A stretch of DNA of 54,747 nucleotides, from contig CAKZUB010000001.1 of the NCBI GenBank assembly GCA_937921505.1, positions 1-54,747 on the forward strand, in the 5' to 3' direction. The DNA comes from an uncultured Clostridia bacterium. Its GTDB lineage: Bacteria > Bacillota > Clostridia > Lachnospirales > Cellulosilyticaceae. The notes below the pieces were generated by a model. The model was not told the DNA's origin and did no database searches. It worked only from the letters and a program-made list of their open reading frames with translations. This document shows positions 1 to 7,204 of this stretch, in pieces. The stretch's first letter is position 1. Every line of letters begins with the position of its first letter. Both the position numbers and the translations under genes were made by a program.

Positions 1-239
1 AGCATGAACTTGACTTAGTGACAGTCAGTGGTAAGGCTTATTATACATATACTTATCTTGGTAAAATTAAAGGCGCTAGAAAGGTTAAGATTGTTATAAG
101 CTGGCCTAAAGATGCTTTGTGGAATCCTAGGGCTATGAAAGTTTTTGTTAGCTTAGACATAAAGAGATATTTTGAAAATCAAAAAAGTAGCATAGAGACT
201 AATTATATCTTCATCAACTGGAATAATATGCCTTGGTAA
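1..239 (+). pseudogene. IS transposase C-terminal fragment
   Basis: The reading frame is open from the window edge (no stop before the GTG at 18) and ends at 239. The core, with residues such as YTYTYLGKIKG and VKIVISWPK, resembles the C-terminal DDE region of IS4/IS701-like transposases, where this strand precedes the catalytic glutamate region. After about residue 50 the family pattern is lost and the protein stops early, so I read it as a decayed, truncated copy. A short hairpin (GAGCAT/ATGCTC, about 251-264) follows. Family assignment is from memory of motif patterns and is tentative. Confidence 0.5.
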
Positions 240-269
240 TAAGTTGGGAGCATTTATGCTCGTTTATAA

Positions 270-1832
270 TTATAAGTAAATATCAGAGAATTCTACACTA
301 GTAGTTTGTATCAGACGATTACCTAGTAAGTCTATCATTCCTTTTTCATTATGCTCCTCAACTACAGTCTCATTAGGCATTACAACAGTAAAGATACTAC
401 CTTTACCTACTTTGCTTTTAACCGATATACTCCCTCCTAATGCTTCAACAAATTTCTTTATCAGCGATAGACCAATCCCTGTACCTTCTGCCTGTCTTGA
501 TAATGAGCTATCCACTTGTCCAAATCTCTCAAAGATTATATCTATCTTATCCCGTGGTATACCTATCCCATTATCTTTAACTTCAATATATATGCTGCCT
601 TTTTTAGAATATAAACTTACAACAATGGCCTTACCTTTCGGCGTAAACTTAATAGCATTTGAAAGGAGATTCAAAAGTATTCGTTCATATTTCTCATCAT
701 CAATGCCTACAATCTTCTTTCTAAGTGAAGATACAAAGGCTACACTAACCTCCTTTTGAGAAGCATAAATATGTACAGATTCTATAATAGCCTTTGTTAG
801 AAAAACTATGTCTCTATTCTTTTTATTAATCTTAATACATCCTGCATCTGCTCGTGTAATATCAAGAAGATTATTAACGAGCCTTAATTGCCTAAAGGTA
901 TTTTGTTTTATCATATCTAAATACCTTTTAGACTTACCTGATAATTCATTGCCACACATATAGTTCATTGCTTGAATAGCTGAATTAATAACATTAAGAG
1001 GTGTCCTAAATTCATGTGATATAAGTGATAGAAATTCATCCTTCATCTCTATTGCTCTTTCAAGCATTTCATTCTTTTCTATTTCTCTTTTTAGAAGTAA
1101 ATTCTGCTGTTCTTTGATAATCTTTGTTTGTTCTTCTGCTTTTTTCCTATGTAAAACCTGGTCTGTTATATCTATAAGCATTTCAATACAATACTTTATT
1201 TTATTTTCTTCACAAATGGGAACTAGCGATAGTCTCCAATAAGTAATGCCCTTATTAAATCCCTCATACATATATTCATCTATATTATATTGCTCTCCTG
1301 TTTTAAGTACGGTACTCCAGATCTCCTCATAGGTGCTCCCTTTAAAGCCTGTTGTAACTTCTGACACGTTTTTACCAATACAATTTTCCTTTTTATTATA
1401 GGGTTTATCAAAAAAGCTTATATATTTTTCATTAGCTTTAAGCAGTGTCTTATCAGGTGCACTATATATACCAATTCCGTAATAGTTCCCTGAATATAGC
1501 ATATTTGCAAAGGGGAAGCTAAACTCAAGGTTTAAATCAGCCTTCTCTAAAAAAACATATACCTTTCCTTCTACTGAATGTATTATCTGAATATTAACAA
1601 GCTTAACTTCAAAAGACTTAGTAAACAAAAAATACTCAGTTTGCTCATTAATAATATTAATATCTACGTTAGGTCCAACTTTTAAAGTTTTAAATAGATC
1701 TATTATATTACTATTTAATAACTCGCTATCCTTATATTCCATCATTTTAACAAAAGATCGGCTGACTTGAATAACAGTTTCGTTTTTTTCAATTATAAAA
1801 GGTTGTTCATATATAGTATTTATCCTTTGCAT
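270..1832 (-). CDS. Soluble PAS-domain sensor histidine kinase
   Basis: This 520-residue kinase probably autophosphorylates on His273 in response to a cytoplasmic signal. I see two PAS-like regions (about 15-95 and 105-225), a coiled linker (225-262), a HisKA dimerisation domain with the H-box SHEFRTPLN at 272-280, and a HATPase domain with N-box LLNLLSNAIKF and G-boxes DNGIGI and GTGIGLSL. There is no membrane segment, so it should be cytosolic. No response regulator lies beside it, so it is an orphan kinase. It stands alone between a transposase scrap and the nqr-like operon, which is transcribed in the same direction and ends in its own terminator. The ligand is unknown. Confidence 0.9.
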   Translation of the reverse strand: MQRINTIYEQPFIIEKNETVIQVSRSFVKMMEYKDSELLNSNIIDLFKTLKVGPNVDINIINEQTEYFLFTKSFEVKLVNIQIIHSVEGKVYVFLEKADLNLEFSFPFANMLYSGNYYGIGIYSAPDKTLLKANEKYISFFDKPYNKKENCIGKNVSEVTTGFKGSTYEEIWSTVLKTGEQYNIDEYMYEGFNKGITYWRLSLVPICEENKIKYCIEMLIDITDQVLHRKKAEEQTKIIKEQQNLLLKREIEKNEMLERAIEMKDEFLSLISHEFRTPLNVINSAIQAMNYMCGNELSGKSKRYLDMIKQNTFRQLRLVNNLLDITRADAGCIKINKKNRDIVFLTKAIIESVHIYASQKEVSVAFVSSLRKKIVGIDDEKYERILLNLLSNAIKFTPKGKAIVVSLYSKKGSIYIEVKDNGIGIPRDKIDIIFERFGQVDSSLSRQAEGTGIGLSLIKKFVEALGGSISVKSKVGKGSIFTVVMPNETVVEEHNEKGMIDLLGNRLIQTTSVEFSDIYL

Positions 1833-1963
1833 AAAATTCCTCCATCTTTTAAGCCAGATAAACTTAACTAATAAGTGTATCCATAATACCTTACCACATC
1901 ATTGGGCATATTACTATTCTGAATTATATCAATAATTCTCACTTATTTATAGTCATAATAACA

Positions 1964-1990
1964 TAAAAAAACCCTCTATCAAGAGGATTT
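1964..1990 (-). terminator. Terminator of the nqr-like operon
   Basis: Read on the minus strand, CCTCT-tgat-AGAGG (arms 1982-1986 and 1973-1977) is followed by GGTTTTTTT. It lies about 20 bp after the nqrF stop and is a standard intrinsic terminator. Confidence 0.8.
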
Positions 1991-2006
1991 TAGTCTTAAA
2001 ATATTG

Positions 2007-3086
2007 TTAGAATTTATCGTAATAGACATTCTCCATATGTATATGATTTTTAGTCAAAACCCGGATACAAGCATCAATCATACCTGGCGAGCCACATAGG
2101 TAGGCTTCTGACTTTTCTAAATTATCACTGAATCTATCAACTACATCCGTAATAAGACCAACTTCACCCTCCCAGTTGTCTTCTGGTAATGGTTCAGATA
2201 AGGCAGGTATATATTGAAAATTAGGGTATTCCTTTGCTAATTCCAGAAGCTCTTCAGTATAATAAAGGTCCTTTTTAGTTTTTGCACCAAAGAAATATTT
2301 TACTTTACGGTTCATGCCTTGGTCCTTTAAGTAATAAAGTATTGCACGAATGGGTGCTTTTCCTGAACCACCTGCAATGCAAATGATGTCTTCATCGGAA
2401 TCTTCATTTAAGTAAAAATCTCCATAAGGACCCGTAATGGTAATTGTATCGCCAACTTCAAGTGCCATATGAACGAACGTTGTGGCTTGCCCTTTAGGTA
2501 CAAGACGAATGATAAACTCCAAGGTATTGGTCATCCGTGGATTTGAGGCTATGGAATAGGCTCGGATCACCTCGATGCCTGGAACCCTTAATTGTGCGTA
2601 CTGACCAGGCTTAAAGGCCATTTCTTCTCCTTCTGATAGCTTAAATGTAACTAATTTGATATCGTAGGTTAAAGAGGTTATATCCACGACCTCAGCTTTA
2701 TATTCCCGGGCACTTAGCAACTCTTCTGGTATAAGAATTTCCATATTTTCTTTAACCTTCACCTGGCAAGATAATCTAACGCCGCTTTCTCGTTCCTCTT
2801 CACTTAAAAAAGGATCTTCAGTTGGTTTGATGGACCCACCTCCCGATGTCACCTTGCATTTGCAGTAACCACAAGTTGCCTTACCTCCACATGCCGAAGG
2901 GATAAATATATTATTAAGTGATAACGTATTTAGCAGCGTATCTTCACCTTGGACCGTGATTTTTGTCTTATCATTGACCGTTAAGGTTTTCTCTTTCTGA
3001 CCGCCAAGCAAAAAATCAGCTAGTGCCAAGAGAACCGTCACGATCAGTAAGACCCCTATGAGAATGACAGGTACTAATAAATTCAT
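2007..3086 (-). CDS. nqrF: NqrF-like NADH:acceptor reductase subunit (2Fe-2S/FAD)
   Basis: This is the electron-entry subunit of Na+-translocating NADH:quinone reductase: it oxidises NADH through FAD and a 2Fe-2S cluster. The 359-residue protein has one N-terminal membrane helix (about 3-28), a plant-type ferredoxin domain with Cys66, Cys72, Cys75 and Cys107, the FAD-binding RAYS motif at 175-178, NADH-binding glycines (IAGGSGKAP near 237-245; CGSPGM near 331) and an aromatic C-terminus ending YYDKF, as in NqrF. It is somewhat shorter than the roughly 410-residue Vibrio protein. It is the last gene of a five-gene operon, 11 bp after nqrE, in the place where an Rnf operon would carry rnfB. No nqrA, rnfC or rnfB is present. 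Confidence 0.93.
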   Translation of the reverse strand: MNLLVPVILIGVLLIVTVLLALADFLLGGQKEKTLTVNDKTKITVQGEDTLLNTLSLNNIFIPSACGGKATCGYCKCKVTSGGGSIKPTEDPFLSEEERESGVRLSCQVKVKENMEILIPEELLSAREYKAEVVDITSLTYDIKLVTFKLSEGEEMAFKPGQYAQLRVPGIEVIRAYSIASNPRMTNTLEFIIRLVPKGQATTFVHMALEVGDTITITGPYGDFYLNEDSDEDIICIAGGSGKAPIRAILYYLKDQGMNRKVKYFFGAKTKKDLYYTEELLELAKEYPNFQYIPALSEPLPEDNWEGEVGLITDVVDRFSDNLEKSEAYLCGSPGMIDACIRVLTKNHIHMENVYYDKF

Positions 3087-3097
3087 GATGATCCCCC

Positions 3098-3682
3098 CTA
3101 CTGAATATTTGCAAGGCCACTAAAGCCTATGAACGCAAGGCTCAATATGCCTAAAATAATAAATGTAATACCTTTGCCCCGAAGCCCCCTTGGCACATCC
3201 GATACCCAGGCCATCTTCTCGCGAATACCTGCTACCAAAACAATGGCCAGCATCCAACCGAGCGATGAACCAAAAGAAAAAATAGCTGTCTCAGCAAAAG
3301 TATAGGCACGATTCACAAAAAATAATGAAACTGCTAAAACGATACAGTTAACCGTGATTAAAGGTAAGAAAATACCAAAAGCATTATAAAGAGCTGGTAT
3401 AAACTTTTCTAAAAATAATTCTAAAAACTGTACTGTTGCTGCAATGGTAATAATAAAGACCAACAGACTTAACTGTGTTGTGTTTGTAGCTTTTAAAAGC
3501 ACATAAATAGGCCAGTTAATGATCCCTGTCAAGGTCACAACAAAAACAACCGCAAGCCCCATTCCTTTTGCATTTTTAACATTTGTCGAAATAGCGATAA
3601 GAGGACACATCCCCAGTATGTACGTTAGTGCAATATTATGACTTAATAAGCTTGCTGTAAAAATTTCAACTAAATGTGCCAT
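3098..3682 (-). CDS. nqrE: NqrE/RnfA-like membrane subunit
   Basis: This is an integral membrane subunit of the Nqr/Rnf family. With NqrD it holds an Fe centre inside the membrane between the inner and outer flavins. The 194-residue protein has about six helices. The two half-helix cysteines are present: Cys26 in LGMCPL and Cys113 in TVNCIV. The C-terminal half (REKM, SDVP, LRGKGITF, FIGFSG) matches NqrE more closely than RnfA. It lies between nqrD (14 bp gap) and nqrF (11 bp gap), consistent with one mRNA and stoichiometric assembly. Confidence 0.92.
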   Translation of the reverse strand: MAHLVEIFTASLLSHNIALTYILGMCPLIAISTNVKNAKGMGLAVVFVVTLTGIINWPIYVLLKATNTTQLSLLVFIITIAATVQFLELFLEKFIPALYNAFGIFLPLITVNCIVLAVSLFFVNRAYTFAETAIFSFGSSLGWMLAIVLVAGIREKMAWVSDVPRGLRGKGITFIILGILSLAFIGFSGLANIQ

Positions 3683-3696
3683 AAGCTTTATCCCTC

Positions 3697-4317
3697 CTAT
3701 TCTTCATAGGTGTTTGTAACAACACGCATGAGCCATATATAAATACCAAGAACAAAAAAACCACCAGGCGCCATTGCCATAACTACCCAATTAATCCACT
3801 CCGCAGGCATAACACGCATATTGAGCAAAGTACCAAAAGCGAGTATTTCACGTACAGCTGCTACTGCAACAAGCACATAGGTATACCCTAAGCCGTTAGT
3901 AAGCGCATCAATCAAAGTGAATCTAACAGGATTTTTAACGGCAAAAGCTTCCGCACGTCCCATTACGATACAATTGGTAATAATCAGCCCCACATAAGCC
4001 CCTAGAGCCCTACTGATACTTGGGAAAAAGGCTTGTAAAAAAAGATCAACCGCAATAACAAACGTTGATATTAAAACCATATAGGTAACCATTCTGACTT
4101 TAGGTGGTATAAATTTGCGAATGAGTGACGTACTCATAGAACTTGCCATAACCACAAACGTCACACCAAGGCCCATAGCGATGGCATTTTCTACCCTATT
4201 TGTCACAGCAAGTGCCGAGCAGATCCCAAGTACCATGACGAAGATCGGATTATTTTTCAACAGTCCATCTTTAGAAATTGCAAACCACTTTGTATACTTT
4301 AGTCGAATTAACTTCAT
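3697..4317 (-). CDS. nqrD: NqrD/RnfE-like membrane subunit
   Basis: This is the partner of NqrE in the membrane core of the Na+-pumping complex. The 206-residue protein shows the family signatures VLGICSALAVTN (Cys33) and IITNCIVMGRAEAFA (Cys116), which supply the second pair of cysteines for the intramembrane Fe centre, plus about six hydrophobic helices. Its length is typical. It starts 12 bp after the end of the FMN-binding subunit gene and is followed by nqrE. All four Fe-ligand cysteines of the D/E pair are intact, so the electron path through the membrane is probably functional. Confidence 0.92.
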   Translation of the reverse strand: MKLIRLKYTKWFAISKDGLLKNNPIFVMVLGICSALAVTNRVENAIAMGLGVTFVVMASSMSTSLIRKFIPPKVRMVTYMVLISTFVIAVDLFLQAFFPSISRALGAYVGLIITNCIVMGRAEAFAVKNPVRFTLIDALTNGLGYTYVLVAVAAVREILAFGTLLNMRVMPAEWINWVVMAMAPGGFFVLGIYIWLMRVVTNTYEE

Positions 4318-4329
4318 GATACACCCCTC

Positions 4330-4911
4330 CTATTCTTCTCTTTGCTCCCAAATGAGCCGGTAACGCTCTATTTCACTATTCAAAATGGATTCAAATGCCT
4401 TAGACGTCCTTGTTGCACCCGTAATGGCATCCACTTCATTTTCTTTATTAGGCCCTGAGTCTTGATTGATCTCAAGAGCAGGCATTATTTTTACACCGAC
4501 AAACTGAGCCAAAAAAGGAGCCTCTGCAACAACTCCTCCAAGTCCAGGAGTCTCTTCTTGTTGAAGAACCGCCACATAGCGCAAAGTTTCGATCTCTTCA
4601 TCAACTGCTACAAAGCCTTTAATCGGTCCCCAGACACCGGATCCTTCATAGGTAAATCCAATTTCTTGTGAGGGTGACAGATAAAAATTAAGATCCCCAA
4701 TCATTTTTATCACAATCTCTTTTTCATAAGTTTCATTAATACTTGCCATTTTATAAGGTATGTCAAAAGCGTCAAGAACCGTTTTTCTTAATTCAACTTC
4801 CTTATTAGACTCGATACGCTCAGAAGTTAGAATGTCCATACCAATAAGTACAGCCGAAGCAACGCATCCCAAAACAAAGATAAATAGCAGCATGCTTAAA
4901 TATTTTTTCAT
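4330..4911 (-). CDS. nqrC: NqrC/RnfG-like covalent-FMN subunit
   Basis: This subunit is anchored by one N-terminal helix (about 5-25) and places an FMN on the outer face of the membrane. The FMN-binding domain (PF04205 type) has GSGVWGPIKG at 90-99, the ETPGLGG segment at 120-126 and the flavinylation motif DAITGATRTS at 161-170, with Thr167 the expected acceptor for ApbE-type transfer. At 193 residues it is the size of RnfG and shorter than Vibrio NqrC. Its start overlaps the end of the upstream NqrB/RnfD-like gene by 4 bp, indicating translational coupling. No apbE flavin transferase gene is in the window, so that enzyme must be elsewhere. Confidence 0.9.
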   Translation of the reverse strand: MKKYLSMLLFIFVLGCVASAVLIGMDILTSERIESNKEVELRKTVLDAFDIPYKMASINETYEKEIVIKMIGDLNFYLSPSQEIGFTYEGSGVWGPIKGFVAVDEEIETLRYVAVLQQEETPGLGGVVAEAPFLAQFVGVKIMPALEINQDSGPNKENEVDAITGATRTSKAFESILNSEIERYRLIWEQREE

Positions 4912-5840
4912 ATTACAGCACCTCGCTTTTTCTTTTTCAGACCGTTAAGCACCGCATCATCGAGCAGCGGCGAAACTGCATTCATAATAATGACTGCAAA
5001 CATAACCCCTTCTGGAAACGCCGCAAAGTTTCGAATAACCACTGTAATAATACCAAGTCCAATACCATACATGATTCTCCCACCTTGGGTATAAGGTGCT
5101 GTTATAGGATCAGTAGCTACAAAGAAAGCACCAAATAAGACGCCGCCTACAAGAATAGACAAAAGAGGATCTTCATAGATCCCTGGTGCAAGCAAGTGAC
5201 CCACCCACGTTATAACAAAAACACTTCCGATAAAAAACACAGGAATCCGCCAGTTAATCATACGCAACAAAATCAGGATAACCCCAATAACTATAATTCC
5301 TAAACGAAATGTTTCTCCGATAGAGCCTGGAACTCCTCCTATCAACAAATCTATCATATTGTAACCAAATTCTCCTCCTTTGTTAAGAACCCCTAAAGGA
5401 CTAGCCGTTGTTATTGCATCCGTCTTAGGATCTAGCCACATAGTAGCCATAAATGCAGGAAAAGAAATCGTAATAAAAAGGCGCCCCACAATAGCTGGAT
5501 TAAAAATATTTTTACCAAAGCCACCAAAAATAGCTTTGCCAAAAAATACACCAGAGGCACTTCCTACAGCAACAATCCATAACGGTAACGTCGGTGGTAA
5601 TACGAGTGTAAAGATAAGAGGCGTAATGATTGCACCCGCATCTACTTTTAAATGTCTTACCTTAGAAAATGCAATTTCAACACTAAAAGCAGCTACATAT
5701 GAAGTTATAAGCATCCATAAGACATGCATACCATAATGCATAACGCCTACAGCCACTAAAGGCAATAATGCTATCGCAAAAATTTGCATTTGTCGCTTAA
5801 TCGTAAAGCGATGAAGCATTGAAGGATAATCGTTTTTCAT
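4908..5840 (-). CDS. nqrB: NqrB/RnfD-like membrane subunit
   Basis: This is the large membrane subunit of the complex (family of NqrB and RnfD), which carries flavin and is linked to ion translocation. The 310-residue protein has about eight to nine helices and the family landmarks DAGAIITPLIF, FGKAIFGGFGKNIFNPA and VATDPITAPYTQGGR. The length fits RnfD (about 320-350) better than NqrB (about 415). The flavinylation motif is unusual: it reads DAITTASPL (141-149), so the acceptor would be Ser147 rather than threonine. It is the first gene of the operon; minus-strand AAGGAGGG sits 10 bp before the ATG. There is no rnfC/nqrA before it. Confidence 0.88.
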   Translation of the reverse strand: MKNDYPSMLHRFTIKRQMQIFAIALLPLVAVGVMHYGMHVLWMLITSYVAAFSVEIAFSKVRHLKVDAGAIITPLIFTLVLPPTLPLWIVAVGSASGVFFGKAIFGGFGKNIFNPAIVGRLFITISFPAFMATMWLDPKTDAITTASPLGVLNKGGEFGYNMIDLLIGGVPGSIGETFRLGIIVIGVILILLRMINWRIPVFFIGSVFVITWVGHLLAPGIYEDPLLSILVGGVLFGAFFVATDPITAPYTQGGRIMYGIGLGIITVVIRNFAAFPEGVMFAVIIMNAVSPLLDDAVLNGLKKKKRGAVI

Positions 5841-5873
5841 CTCTTAAACCCTCCTTAGTTGTCTAATTTCTTT

Positions 5874-5902
5874 TAAATACTATATTTCTTATAATATGAC
5901 AA
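5874..5902 (-). promoter_or_regulatory. Candidate sigma-A promoter of the nqr-like operon
   Basis: On the minus strand TTGTCA (5897-5902) and TATTTA (5874-5879) are separated by 17 bp, about 35 bp before the first ATG. The -10 element is weak. Upstream are near-perfect repeats of TCTATT-n-TATTACTA (about 5903-5941) of unknown meaning. Confidence 0.4.
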
Positions 5903-6013
5903 TCTATTGTATTACTATCTATTCTATTACTATCTATTATATTTCTTGAGCCTATAAATTACAACACCAGAGCTATCAAACAGATAAAAAGAGACCCATT
6001 CCGTGGCAGGGGC

Positions 6014-6056
6014 ACAAAAAAACAACCAGTAGATTGAAACTGAATTCACTGGTTGC
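6014..6056 (-). terminator. Terminator after the MNT/HEPN pair
   Basis: Arms CAACCAGT (6023-6030) and ACTGGTTG (6048-6055) enclose a 17-nt loop. On the minus strand the hairpin is followed by TTTTTTTG. The plus strand also has a T-rich run, so it may act both ways. Nothing else is evident in the rest of the 5841-6090 gap apart from the promoter above. Confidence 0.7.
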
Positions 6057-6090
6057 AGTATTTTTTATTTTGCCACTTGCTATTTGAACT

Positions 6091-6477
6091 TTACGCATTG
6101 GTATTCGTTAATATCTGTTCTAACCACTCACTACAAGCCTCATAGACTAAGTGAAGTTCTTTAAGACTTACTCTATAGTTAACATTATACCTAGATTCTA
6201 CTGCCCATTTTGTTATTTTAAATGCTCTTTCTTGTATGATTTCTGGAATTTCTTTATCTTTTGGAACAAAGGATATTAATAGGTCTATATCATGTGTTCT
6301 ATATTGCTTATAAGATACATCAATTCCACTTAGCTCTAAAATACCCTTTAGTGTTTTTTCAACTGCTTGCTGAACGTGGTAGGCTGATTTACAGAGTGCA
6401 AGCTCATCAGTTAATGTATTCATAATAAGAGATGCAACTTGCAAATCAGATTGTGCAATGATTAGGAAACTGCTCAT
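6091..6477 (-). CDS. HEPN-domain protein
   Basis: This 128-residue all-helical protein has the layout of the PF05168-type HEPN family, with the helix SAYHVQQAVEKTLKGIL (33-49), a THDIDLL segment and WAVESRYN near the C-terminus. HEPN proteins of this kind pair with minimal nucleotidyltransferases, often as RNase toxin or as partner. The canonical RX4HXY RNase/AMPylation motif is not evident, unlike the HepT at 26 kb. It overlaps the MNT gene by 32 bp, so translation is likely coupled. Whether it is a toxin or a substrate-binding partner cannot be told from sequence. Confidence 0.75.
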   Translation of the reverse strand: MSSFLIIAQSDLQVASLIMNTLTDELALCKSAYHVQQAVEKTLKGILELSGIDVSYKQYRTHDIDLLISFVPKDKEIPEIIQERAFKITKWAVESRYNVNYRVSLKELHLVYEACSEWLEQILTNTNA

Positions 6478-6844
6478 ATACCTTATATCCTCTCTCCCAA
6501 ATATTTTTAAAAAAGCTATTGCTCTGTATTTGTTCTATAAACTCTTTTTTGTTGTATCCAAGTAAGTCTACTTCTCCATATTTATAAAGATGAAGCTTGG
6601 TATTAAACTCCTCAAAGTCACCTAATACTACTATGTCAATATCACTATAGCTATTACAAAATAAAGTTAAGGAACTTCCAAATATGATAATATCTGTAAT
6701 ATTATGATTAACATCTTCTTCTAATAAATCTTGCACTAAATCATATACTTTTTTCTGTTTTACAGGGTGTATGCGTGAAAATTTTTTCTCTTTTACTATA
6801 AGATCAAATTGATAGTAATTTCGTGTTTGATCAAGTATTACCAT
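6446..6844 (-). CDS. Minimal nucleotidyltransferase (MNT)
   Basis: This 132-residue protein belongs to the DNA polymerase beta-like nucleotidyltransferase superfamily: the motif IIIFGSSLTLF followed by YSDIDIVV gives the GS-x(n)-DxD metal-binding signature at about 54-72. Such small proteins are typically the antitoxin or modifying partner of HEPN proteins. It is the first gene of the pair and precedes the HEPN gene with a 32 bp overlap. The ATG at 6844 follows a GGAAG-type ribosome binding site. The pair stands alone, downstream of a 360 bp gap and upstream of a terminator. Confidence 0.75.
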   Translation of the reverse strand: MVILDQTRNYYQFDLIVKEKKFSRIHPVKQKKVYDLVQDLLEEDVNHNITDIIIFGSSLTLFCNSYSDIDIVVLGDFEEFNTKLHLYKYGEVDLLGYNKKEFIEQIQSNSFFKNIWERGYKVYEQFPNHCTI

Positions 6845-7133
6845 ACATTCACTTCCTTCCCTCTATTACTTGTTAATACTTATATTATATACCTATTTAA
6901 GGTTAGATTAAACATTATTTTGCCTTTTGGATGTTTTTTTCCAAAAATGTATAACTCTGCTTTGTCATTCTTAGTCTAGTAACTCTTGCATCTTTTAATA
7001 ACTTATAAACACTCTTTCTCGAATGATTGAAATTAGACCTAAAAAGTGTTATGCTATCAACGGTAAACCTAAATAGAATGTCGTTACTATATAATCATAA
7101 ATTTTAAATTTAAGATTGGGAACATTATATATT

Positions 7134-7179
7134 AAAGAGCTTATTGTTATGTTACTTGAAAAGTGACTATAAGCTCTTT
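7134..7179 (+). promoter_or_regulatory. Attenuator-like leader hairpin with tiny ORF before the ABC-F gene
   Basis: AAAGAGCTTAT (7134-7144) and ATAAGCTCTTT (7169-7179) form an 11 bp perfect stem 26 bp before the ABC-F start. The 24-nt loop contains a five-codon ORF (7149-7166, reads MLLEK then stop). Antibiotic-responsive ABC-F genes often have short leader peptides and attenuators. The tail after the stem is only TCAAATG, so intrinsic termination would be weak and sequestration of translation is an alternative. The rest of the 6845-7204 gap shows no gene. Confidence 0.5.
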
Positions 7180-7204
7180 TCAAATGATAAAGAGAGGTAA
7201 TAAT

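Noticed and set aside
2007..5840. Plain Rnf operon (rnfCDGEAB)
   Set aside because: There is no RnfC or RnfB frame on either side, and the last gene has the NqrF ferredoxin-FAD-NADH layout.
7163..7204. Upstream start of the ABC-F gene at 7163
   Set aside because: It would run through the leader hairpin and has no ribosome binding site; the ATG at 7205 has one and matches family starts.
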